A DNA stretch of 7,005 bases from an uncultured Collinsella sp. (GCA_958447445.1 CAUDAE010000100.1:1-7005), one strand, 5' to 3'. Counted from the first letter of the stretch, positions 1 through 4,897 are shown. Numbers and translations are program-made. Notes: generated from the sequence alone by a model not told the origin.

Positions 1-382
1 CGTGGATGCGATCGGGTCCGATGATCGACAGCTCGGGCACACCGTTGACATGACCGTTGCACCGCAGCTTCTCCAGTTGCGCGCGGTCCTCATCGTTAAA
101 TCCCAGCACCATCGACCCGGTGCGGCAGAACAGAAAGCCTAGCTCCTGCGCCCACTTACCGTACAACTCGCAGCCACGGGCGTTGACCTGCGCCTTAACC
201 GTGCCCGGCGCCGGATCGTAGCCGGCGTGCACCAGGCCGCCGTTGGCCTTCGACGCGCCCTGCGCAATATCGTTAGCCGCCTCGACCACGCAAATTGACA
301 GGTCAAACCGCGCGAGCTGCCGTGCGATGGCGCATCCGGTGATGCCCGCGCCGACAATCGCGATATCAAACGTTTCTGCCAC
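1..382 (-). CDS. FAD-dependent oxidoreductase, GlpA/LhgO-like, N-terminal part (runs off the window)
   Basis: Reading the minus strand from a GTG at 382-380 gives 127 codons with no stop, so the C-terminus lies outside the window. The start is supported by GGGAGG (387-392 on the plus strand) 4 bases upstream; no ATG fits. Residues 6-16 (DIAIVGAGITG) form the GxGxxG dinucleotide-binding loop, and an acidic residue (E34) ends the second strand, as expected for FAD binding. The following stretch GASKANGGLVHAGYDP with PGT just after is characteristic of the GlpA / L-2-hydroxyglutarate oxidase family, which oxidises a 2-hydroxy acid or glycerol-3-phosphate and passes electrons through FAD. Which substrate applies cannot be decided from the N-terminus. 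The gene diverges from everything to its right; its upstream region carries a perfect dyad and then the phased repeat array. Confidence 0.85.
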   Translation of the reverse strand, partial: MAETFDIAIVGAGITGCAIARQLARFDLSICVVEAANDIAQGASKANGGLVHAGYDPAPGTVKAQVNARGCELYGKWAQELGFLFCRTGSMVLGFNDEDRAQLEKLRCNGHVNGVPELSIIGPDRIH

Positions 383-399
383 GGTGCCTCCCAGACAAG

Positions 400-414
400 T
401 TGACAGGCTGTCAA
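400..414. promoter_or_regulatory. Perfect 7-bp dyad upstream of the oxidoreductase gene, operator candidate
   Basis: TTGACAG-C-CTGTCAA (minus-strand reading) is a perfect inverted repeat with a 1-base centre, lying 18-32 bases upstream of the GTG start. Its left half contains TTGACA, a possible -35 hexamer, but I do not see a good -10 at the right distance before the ribosome binding site. The position fits a repressor operator at the promoter of the oxidoreductase gene. The binding protein is not identifiable. The rest of 383-552 shows no gene. Confidence 0.4.
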
Positions 415-552
415 TAAGACTATCCTACGGTCTGCGCGTCCCCAGTGCGGCGGCAATGCGGCGAACAGCCCCGCAACACCCGCCAACGGCAGGTGAGGGG
501 AGACCCAAGACCATCGGTGACCTCGTCTGCCGCCCCTGGCGTCAGAGGTTTG

Positions 553-687
553 TCTCGTTCTGTAACATTAAGCTGAGGATTTGGGTTCCAGTTGTTACAG
601 ATTGAGATTGAAGCCGGGGAGAGATTCTTCTGTCTCGATCTGTAACATCTGGGGACTGTTTTGGGTTCTAGATGTTACAGAACTGAC
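553..687. repeat. Left phased inverted-repeat array, four 15-bp elements at 40-bp period
   Basis: Elements start at 553, 593, 633 and 673, exactly 40 bp apart, and alternate in orientation: TCTCGTTCTGTAACA, TGTTACAGATTGAGA, TCTCGATCTGTAACA, TGTTACAGAACTGAC. The last is degraded in its second half. Every spacer is 25 bp. The segment aligns with 4052-4186 of the right array, and the spacer at 608-632 nearly matches that at 4107-4131. Neighbouring elements can pair on either side, so each could form one of two alternative hairpins with a 25-nt loop. No gene is seen here. Confidence 0.9.
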
Positions 688-908
688 CTGAAAGAACGAC
701 AAAAACAAACACACTGCTTACCTGCGGGTTTAAGTACGGCAACAACGGCACAAGCGCGTAAAAACGGGTTAGCACACGCACTTGGGATAATTTGGGATAT
801 GAAAGCCACGCGGGCATGCACCCCGAATGCCCAATTTATTAACTCAAAGATCACCATGTCGCCCAGGGTCGTGATGTCGTCGGGCAGCTCGTAGCTCCTC
901 CCAGTCAT
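675..908 (-). CDS. Small ORF spanning the left island boundary, probably truncated or chimeric
   Basis: An ATG at 908 is preceded by GGAGG with 7 bases of spacing, a good ribosome binding site, and follows the broken regulator gene by 37 bases on the same strand. The first part reads MTGRSYELPDDITTLGDMV and looks protein-like. The frame then runs through the 19-bp boundary repeat and ends on a TAA inside the left array, so the C-terminal half is flanking chromosome rather than a conserved protein. I infer the start of an island gene cut off at the junction. No family is recognised. Confidence 0.3.
   Translation of the reverse strand: MTGRSYELPDDITTLGDMVIFELINWAFGVHARVAFISQIIPSACANPFLRACAVVAVLKPAGKQCVCFCRSFRSVL
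782..800. repeat. Left boundary direct repeat (attL candidate)
   Basis: TTGGGATAATTTGGGATAT matches the right copy at 3876-3894 except at base 10. Each copy contains TTGGGATA twice, 10 bp apart, which could be two recombinase core sites. It lies 94 bp right of the last left-array element. Confidence 0.65.
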
Positions 909-945
909 TCCTCTTCCTCCATTCCTATGCGGTCTCATCCGTGTT

Positions 946-1149
946 TCAGCCCATCAGGTCGTTGGGCGGACAACCAAGAACCTGCGAGATAGCCAAGAGT
1001 TTGTCGGCTCCAGGAATGTAATCGCCGCTCTCCTACTTCGAGAAAATGCTGACGTTCACTCCGAGCTTGGAAGCGACCTCAGCCTGAGAAAGGTCAGCTC
1101 GAGCGCGTACGGCGCGGATATTCCCCGCCAGCTCCTTACTGAAATCCAT
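946..1149 (-). pseudogene. Xre-family HTH regulator gene interrupted by an amber codon
   Basis: The minus strand from ATG 1149, with GGAGA about 6 bases upstream, would encode 67 residues of a one-domain helix-turn-helix protein: MDFSKELAGNIRAVRARADL, then SQAEVASKLGVNVSIFSK, a stop, then ESGDYIPGADKLLAISQVLG and CPPNDLMG. Codon 39 is TAG (plus strand CTA at 1033-1035). In this family that position is normally the aromatic of the Y/W-E-x-G segment, so a single TAC or TAT to TAG change would explain it. The reading frame is otherwise intact on both sides, pointing to a recent lesion, a sequencing error or suppression. It diverges from the intact Xre gene at 1291, the arrangement of a phage-type repressor switch, and would have been one of its two regulators. 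Confidence 0.85.
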
Positions 1150-1235
1150 TCGTTTCTCCTTAGAGACGTTTTCTGTCTGTTGAATTTAATGACGAACAGT
1201 CCTATGTCCCTATCAATCGAATAAGCAACATTTTT

Positions 1236-1263
1236 TTGCGTAAAGACATTTTTTGTTTACTAT
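1236..1263 (+). promoter_or_regulatory. Promoter of the Xre regulator with overlapping operator candidate
   Basis: TTGCGT (1236-1241) and TACTAT (1258-1263) are 16 bases apart, a reasonable housekeeping promoter reading toward 1291. The inverted repeat GTAAA-N11-TTTAC (1240-1260) covers the spacer and touches both hexamers. CGTAAAGA occurs at 1239-1246 and again at 1272-1279, 33 bp apart, the second copy overlapping the ribosome binding site. This suggests autorepression by one or both divergent regulators. The whole 1150-1290 gap is AT-rich compared with its surroundings. Confidence 0.55.
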
Positions 1264-1290
1264 TCACTTAACGTAAAGAAAGGAGCGAGG

Positions 1291-1674
1291 GTGAACCTTC
1301 GTCTAAGAGAGCGCCGAGAGGCCCTGGGACTAAACCAAAAGGAGCTTGCACAAAAAGTCGGCAAGTCATTCCGAACTATTCAGTCTTGGGAGCGCGAGGA
1401 GAGCTATCCGAACGCAGAGCTCGTAGGTGCGCTCTGCGAAGTATTCAAAACCGACCCCAACGACCTGCTCGGATGGTACGAGGGGCATACCGAGGGCAAG
1501 CCGACGGCGCCGGCAGGCGCGGAGGGCGAGCTGATCACTTGCTACCGGCAGAGCACCGAGAAGAGGCGCTCGAAGATCCTGGAGACGGCACGCGACCAGG
1601 CCGAGTTGTCCAAAGCTCAGCTTGCAGCGCCTGAAGTCGAAGGGCTGGAAGCGGATCAAGTAAGGTCCGCGTAG
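1291..1674 (+). CDS. Xre-family HTH transcriptional regulator (phage-repressor type)
   Basis: The protein has 127 residues. The GTG start is chosen because AAAGGAG (1279-1285) sits 5 bases upstream. Residues 3-60 are a lambda-repressor-like DNA-binding domain: LRERREALGLNQKELAQKVG, then SFRTIQSWE with P40 after it, ending DPNDLLG. The C-terminal part contains LITCYRQ followed by KRRSKILETARDQAEL, a helix common in Xre regulators of Gram-positive mobile elements and probably used for dimerisation; no LexA-type protease domain is present. It is divergent from the broken Xre gene and probably controls the shared 1150-1290 region, acting as the element's repressor. The closely following small gene may be co-transcribed. 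The family is clear; target and role are inferred from context. Confidence 0.85.
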   Translation: MNLRLRERREALGLNQKELAQKVGKSFRTIQSWEREESYPNAELVGALCEVFKTDPNDLLGWYEGHTEGKPTAPAGAEGELITCYRQSTEKRRSKILETARDQAELSKAQLAAPEVEGLEADQVRSA

Positions 1675-1699
1675 GCATTCAAAGGAACCACCTGCGAGA

Positions 1700-1882
1700 T
1701 TGGCAGATAACATGGGAATGTACGATTCAACTCGCCGACCTGCGGTTCGCCGCCGAGGAAAAGACGAGGGAGGCTTCGCCGAGAAGGCAAAGGACGCGCT
1801 CGACCTCGCATCCAAGGGCGCGGGGCTCGTCCCCACATTCGCCAGCGCCATTGGCACGCTCGCAAAGCTGTTCGGAGCCTAG
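1700..1882 (+). CDS. Hypothetical 60-residue peptide with an amphipathic C-terminus
   Basis: The frame opens with TTG at 1700 (MADNMGMYDST) and ends with TAG at 1880-1882, 25 bases after the Xre gene. The start is uncertain: AAAGGA at 1681-1686 is 13 bases from the TTG, longer than ideal, and ATGs at 1712 and 1718 have no better site. The N-terminal half is basic (RRPAVRRRGKD); the C-terminal half alternates small and hydrophobic residues (ASKGAGLVPTFASAIGTLAK) and could form an amphipathic or membrane-seeking helix. There is no Cys or Trp and no recognised family. Candidate roles are a small membrane-active peptide or an accessory of the regulator; neither can be shown from sequence. Confidence 0.45.
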   Translation: MADNMGMYDSTRRPAVRRRGKDEGGFAEKAKDALDLASKGAGLVPTFASAIGTLAKLFGA

Positions 1883-1947
1883 GCAGGCTGCCACGAATAA
1901 AATCGTTGGCAAACTCAAAGCTTTATCTGTCATTTGACTAGGCGCAA

Positions 1948-1972
1948 GAGGTCGAATTCACAGAATCACCTC
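1948..1972 (+). terminator. Weak hairpin between the peptide gene and the toxin gene
   Basis: GAGGT (1948-1952) pairs with ACCTC (1968-1972), with a smaller inner helix ATTC/GAAT, followed by GATTTCTTC. The stem is short and bulged and the tail is only partly T-rich, so this is at best a weak terminator for the regulator-peptide unit. Confidence 0.25.
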
Positions 1973-1989
1973 GATTTCTTCACCATCAT

Positions 1990-2007
1990 TGTAACTAATT
2001 GATTACA
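1990..2007. promoter_or_regulatory. Near-palindromic operator candidate for the toxin-antitoxin operon
   Basis: TGTAACTAATTGATTACA follows the symmetric pattern TGTAA-NN-AATT-NN-TTACA and lies 19 bases before the toxin start. Antitoxins of the MqsA and Xre type bind palindromes at their own promoter, so this is the expected place and form for autoregulation by the downstream antitoxin. It is followed by AAGGAG (2017-2022), the toxin ribosome binding site. Confidence 0.6.
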
Positions 2008-2026
2008 CTTCTAGCTAAGGAGAGGG

Positions 2027-2365
2027 ATGGACAACATAGGGCTCTTCCTTCATTTTATGAAGGAAATCGTGGACAAGAACAACTTCATCCTCGTGGAACG
2101 CGAGGCAAGTCTGGAGTTCATGGCGGGCATGGGAATCACCATGGACGAGCTCAAAAGCGTGATCTTATCGCTCACGCCAAGAGATTGTTTTGATGGACCC
2201 GAGGCGGACCGCGACTCGCGATACCCGGGATGGATAGTTGCCGAATTCTCACCCAAGGCATTCGGCAAGACGCTGTACCTAAAGATGTCCATAAAACGCG
2301 AGGCCGAGCGATGCAAATGCCTCTCTGTAAAGTTGTACCGGGATAGATCGGAGGTCCCGAGATGA
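2027..2365 (+). CDS. MqsR-like type II toxin (predicted mRNA-cleaving RNase)
   Basis: The protein has 112 residues; the ATG follows AAGGAG by 4 bases. The order of elements matches MqsR: a first helix (FLHFMKEIVDKNNFILVE), a helical pair around LEFMAGMGITMDELKSVILS, the LTPRDCFDGPEAD segment aligning with LSESDFYKS of E. coli MqsR, then GWIVAEF and the strand KTLYLKMSIK aligning with QVYLKITV, and a final KCLSVKLY strand. MqsR toxins are RelE-fold ribonucleases that cut mRNA. The Tyr of the YLK strand is kept (Y84), but the Lys of MqsR's DFYKS has no obvious counterpart. The stop overlaps the antitoxin start in ATGA, so the two are translationally coupled, toxin first, as in mqsRA. Confidence is high for a toxin of this fold, lower for the exact subfamily. 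Confidence 0.75.
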   Translation: MDNIGLFLHFMKEIVDKNNFILVEREASLEFMAGMGITMDELKSVILSLTPRDCFDGPEADRDSRYPGWIVAEFSPKAFGKTLYLKMSIKREAERCKCLSVKLYRDRSEVPR

Positions 2366-3396
2366 GTGAGATGAAGAGCACTTTCAGCACCTATTGCATT
2401 GAATGCGACCAGGAAGTCGAGGCACGCGTAGAGCGTCGTACCGAGACGATGCGCATCAGAAAACAGGATATTACGTATGAGGCCACGGTCGCGGTATGCC
2501 CCGTCTGTGGAGCGATTATTGCGGACGCACGCATAGAAAGCGAGAACCTCGCAGCCGCCTATGCCGCTTATCGCGCCGCCAATCACTTACTTTCCCCCGA
2601 GGAAATCAAGGCCGTCCGCGAACGCTACGGCCTGTCGTTGAGAGATTTCAGCCGCTTCCTTGGCTTCGGTGAGCAAACTGTGGCTCGATATGAGTCTGGC
2701 GCGCTGCAGGACGAGGCTCACGATGGAATGATCAGGCTGGCAGCAAGCCCCGCTGGCGCCCTGTCACTTTTAAACGTAAAGAGAGACCAACTGTCTGAGA
2801 AGATCATCAGCGCCGTCGAAAACTTTGTCGACTCCCAGGCTCCGGATCGCTTCAGCACTTTAGATTTTAGCTGGCCGCCACTTGAGGCATACTCGCCGTC
2901 GAGGACGAACGGATACCGACCGTTCGACTGGTCGCGCGTGTGTGGCGCCGTTGTCATTCTTGCCCACCGCTGCAAGAGGCTCTATAAGACCAAACTGCAG
3001 AAGGCCATGTTCTTTCTCGACTACTACTGCTATGGCATGACGAGCACCTCCCTCACGGGAATCGAATACGCGCATGCCGACTATGGCCCCGTCATAAACG
3101 ATAAGGACACTTTGCTCTATGCCCTGCAGCAACAGGGCAAGATAGAGCTTGTCCCCAACGGCTGGGGCGAAATCGTAAAACCACTCGTCGAACCAGAGGA
3201 AACGTTTGACGAAAAGGAACTCGAGTACATCGATCTTGTAGCCAGATTCGTCGACACGTTTGACACCGCAAGCGAGATATCAGAGTTCTCCCATGAGCTA
3301 TCGGCATGGAGGGAAACGGGGAGCGGCAAGGTCATCGACTATCCAAAATATGCAGCGGAGGTCGTAGACGCTGTTGACACCAGGATGGCAGTCTAA
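2362..3396 (+). CDS. Antitoxin with YgiT/MqsA-type zinc finger, Xre HTH and Panacea (DUF4065/SocA-like) domain
   Basis: The protein has 344 residues and overlaps the toxin gene by 4 bases; GGAGG lies 7 bases before its ATG. Three parts are visible. Residues 10-52 hold a zinc-binding module with C12-IE-C15 and C46-PV-C49. Residues 78-128 are an MqsA-type helix-turn-helix (EIKAVRERYGLSLRDFSRFL, then GEQTVARYESG), the DNA-binding unit for autoregulation. Residues 190-330 form a Panacea-like domain with KLQKAMFFLDYYCYG, YGPV at 241-244 and SEFSHELSAW near the end. In PanA antitoxins this domain neutralises structurally unrelated toxins by direct binding. I infer that this protein neutralises the upstream MqsR-like toxin and represses the operon through the 1990-2007 palindrome. 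Length is much greater than E. coli MqsA (131 residues) because of the added domain. Confidence 0.85.
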   Translation: MSEMKSTFSTYCIECDQEVEARVERRTETMRIRKQDITYEATVAVCPVCGAIIADARIESENLAAAYAAYRAANHLLSPEEIKAVRERYGLSLRDFSRFLGFGEQTVARYESGALQDEAHDGMIRLAASPAGALSLLNVKRDQLSEKIISAVENFVDSQAPDRFSTLDFSWPPLEAYSPSRTNGYRPFDWSRVCGAVVILAHRCKRLYKTKLQKAMFFLDYYCYGMTSTSLTGIEYAHADYGPVINDKDTLLYALQQQGKIELVPNGWGEIVKPLVEPEETFDEKELEYIDLVARFVDTFDTASEISEFSHELSAWRETGSGKVIDYPKYAAEVVDAVDTRMAV

Positions 3397-3470
3397 AGGA
3401 TCCCTGAAGGAACAGAGCAGGTCCCAGCAAAAGGCCGGTTATTGCAGATGACGCAACAACTGTTCAAGAC

Positions 3471-3517
3471 ATAAAGAAACCCCACCGCGCACGGCCGGAA
3501 CCTTGGCGCGGCGGGGT
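3471..3517 (-). terminator. Strong GC-rich hairpin with a T-rich tail only on the minus strand
   Basis: ACCCCACCGCGC (3479-3490) pairs with GCGCGGCGGGGT (3506-3517), 12 bp with one A-C mismatch. Read on the minus strand it is followed by TTTCTTTAT, giving an intrinsic terminator; on the plus strand the tail is TGATAACAAG, which is poor. No minus-strand gene remains to its right, so it seems orphaned, perhaps by the deletion that also truncated the integrase. It may still end antisense transcription into the antitoxin gene. The 3397-3574 gap also contains a perfect 6-bp stem CCGGAG/CTCCGG (3531-3536 and 3551-3556) but no gene. Confidence 0.6.
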
Positions 3518-3574
3518 GATAACAAGGATGCCGGAGTAATACGGAGATAGCTCCGGGCAACCTAGGGACATTAT

Positions 3575-3916
3575 ATGACGCGCAAGCAGAGGCGCCGCGC
3601 GGCAGGCTCCGAGTGGCTAGCAGATCGCGGGGACGGGCTGCCCATGAACCGAGGGATGTGCAATCATAGATGGAAGAAGTGGTGCGCAGCCGAGGGCATC
3701 GAGCACATTCCATGGTCAAACCTCCGCAGCTCGTGGCGAACCATCTGCGAGATGGAGCTGCACATGCCCTGGAACCTCATGGAAATGTTCATGGGACACT
3801 CCCTGCCGGGCGTGTCGGGGTGACATTTTATTCGTCCCTCCCGTGAGCAGGTGGCGCGTTCCGTTTGCGACACAGTTGGGATAAATTGGGATATTTCCCA
3901 ACAAACCAGCATGTAA
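3575..3916 (+). pseudogene. C-terminal remnant of a tyrosine recombinase (integrase) with in-frame TGA
   Basis: The open part covers 82 codons from ATG 3575. It shows the second half of the catalytic domain of a phage/ICE integrase: DGLPMNRG, then RWKKWCAAEGIEHIPWSNLR, where R51 is the box II arginine, then SSWRT and FMGHSLPGVSG with the GH pair at 74-75. Codon 83 is TGA (3821-3823), but the same frame continues as HFIRPSREQVARSV and on to a TAA at 3914-3916. In related enzymes the segment after GVSG is K-H-Y-x-R-P, and its Tyr is the likely nucleophile; here it is Phe (TTT). An in-frame TAG at 3563-3565 and no homologous sequence before it show that the N-terminal two thirds are missing. The protein is therefore inactive three times over. 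The frame reads through the right boundary repeat. Confidence 0.85.
3876..3894. repeat. Right boundary direct repeat (attR candidate) inside the integrase 3' end
   Basis: TTGGGATAAATTGGGATAT matches 782-800 at 18 of 19 bases and lies in the last codons of the broken integrase frame. With flanking bases it also shows GTTGGGA at 3875-3881 facing TCCCAAC at 3896-3902, arms that a recombinase could bind. Confidence 0.65.
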
Positions 3917-3932
3917 AGCGGGCGCGGTTAAT

Positions 3933-4266
3933 AGTGGCAGATTTAGATGAACTAATCAGTCGATTTCGAATGTCTAAATTTGTAACAGCTAGACCTGTTT
4001 TTGCCGAGTTGTTGTTACAGATTGAGACATTTGGCTTGACGTTTTCCTTTGTCTCAATCTGTAACAGTTAGCTGATGATTTGGGTTGTAGATGTTACAGA
4101 TTGAGATTGAAGTCGGGGAGAGATTCCTCAGTCTAAATCTGTAACATCTGGACCTGTTTAAGCTGAGTAACTGTTACAGATTGAGACATTGGGTCTGGAA
4201 GTTTCCGTTTGTCTCGATCTGTAACATCTAGGACTGGATTCTGCTCCCACCTGTTACAGATTGAGA
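3933..4266. repeat. Right phased inverted-repeat array, nine 15-bp elements at 40-bp period
   Basis: Elements start at 3933 (degenerate, 11 of 15 matching), 3973, 4013, 4052, 4092, 4132, 4172, 4212 and 4252. Spacing is 40 bp except once 39, and orientation alternates strictly. Forward copies at 4013, 4092, 4172 and 4252 are all TGTTACAGATTGAGA; reverse copies vary at their fourth and fifth bases (CA, CG, AA). Spacers are 25 bp (one 24) and related at about 160 bp: 3988-4012 resembles 4147-4171 and 4028-4051 resembles 4187-4211. Two pairs extend the stem to 17 bp through CA/TG (4013-4066 and 4172-4226). The array ends about 100 bp before the next gene. No ORF is credible within it. Confidence 0.92.
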
Positions 4267-4366
4267 TGTTTGTGTCCGCGCCGGCTCCGTACCCGGCCGT
4301 AGTCCCATATAAACAAACCCCGTGGTAAACTTGCACGGACTGTTAATATTCCGAAAGGTACCCGTA

Positions 4367-4798
4367 ATGTCCAAGTACATCTCCGAGCTCATGTCGCCGC
4401 AGCTTATGGGCGTCGTCTATGCCTTCGTTGGTTTTATCATCGCCCTGTATGTGCTGTCGGTCGTCTATGTGTTTATCGACGCTCGCCGCCGCGGCGCCAG
4501 CGCCTATGTGGCATGGGGCATCATCGCTCTCATCCCGTTTGTAGGCCTCATCGCCTACCTGGTCCTGCGTCCGCACTCCTACGCGTCCGACCGTGAGGAG
4601 CAGGAGCTGGACATGGCCCTGCGCGAGCGCCAGCTTGCCCAGTACGGCACCTGCCCGCAGTGCGGCGCGCCCATCGAGAAGGACTTCGTCGTCTGCCCGG
4701 TGTGCGATACCCAGGTTCGCAACGTTTGCCCCAGCTGCCATCGCCCGCTCGATGCGCACTGGAAGGTCTGCCCCTACTGCCGAACTCGCATCCAGTAG
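4367..4798 (+). CDS. Two-helix membrane protein with cytoplasmic double zinc ribbon
   Basis: The protein has 143 residues. I choose ATG 4367 because GAAAGG lies 8 bases upstream; the in-frame GTG at 4322 would add 15 residues without a good site. Residues 11-36 and 46-67 are hydrophobic helices, and the pattern AWGIIALIPFVGLIAYLVLR resembles the phospholipase D N-terminal (PLDc_N) membrane hairpin. A charged linker (about 74-92) leads to four CPxC pairs: C96/C99, C110/C113, C121/C124 and C135/C138, a double zinc ribbon able to hold two zinc ions. The role is unknown; such proteins are usually called zinc-ribbon domain proteins. It is the first gene right of the repeat array, has no clear partner, and ends 229 bases before thrS. 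Possible -10 boxes are TATAAA (4308-4313) and TAATAT (4344-4349), both without a good -35. Confidence 0.8.
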   Translation: MSKYISELMSPQLMGVVYAFVGFIIALYVLSVVYVFIDARRRGASAYVAWGIIALIPFVGLIAYLVLRPHSYASDREEQELDMALRERQLAQYGTCPQCGAPIEKDFVVCPVCDTQVRNVCPSCHRPLDAHWKVCPYCRTRIQ

Positions 4799-4897
4799 CG
4801 CATCCATCGCAGGGCCGGCCGCAAGCCACGGGCACCGCGCGTCCCGCGCAAGCCACGCGCGCAACCCGACGCACACGATGAAGCATGCGTAGAAAAT

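Larger units (their letters stand above)
782..3894. mobile_element. Degraded integrative element of about 3.1 kb
   Basis: The segment is bounded by direct repeats TTGGGATAATTTGGGATAT (782-800) and TTGGGATAAATTGGGATAT (3876-3894), 18 of 19 bases identical. Inside are two divergent Xre-type regulators as in a prophage switch, small cargo genes, a toxin-antitoxin pair and the C-terminal end of a tyrosine integrase next to the right repeat, the usual place for an integrase beside its attachment site. No structural, replication or transfer genes remain. The integrase lacks its N-terminal two thirds and has a stop codon, so the element should be unable to excise with its own enzyme. The two parts of a phased repeat array lie on either side, which suggests insertion into that intergenic region. 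Confidence 0.75.

Noticed and set aside
520..549. Stem ACCTC/GAGGT followed by TTGTCT as a terminator before the left array
   Set aside because: Only 5 outer pairs with a large interrupted loop, and no gene reading toward it.
675..3932. tRNA gene as the integration target
   Set aside because: No cloverleaf or conserved TTC arm is visible around either boundary repeat; the element seems to have used an intergenic site.
553..4266. Could the repeats be a CRISPR array?
   Set aside because: Orientation alternates, the repeat is only 15 bp, spacers are related to each other at a 160-bp period, and no cas genes are present.
4820..4857. Direct repeat CGCAAGCCACG at 4820-4830 and 4847-4857
   Set aside because: Two copies only, in GC-rich intergenic DNA with low complexity; no linked feature.
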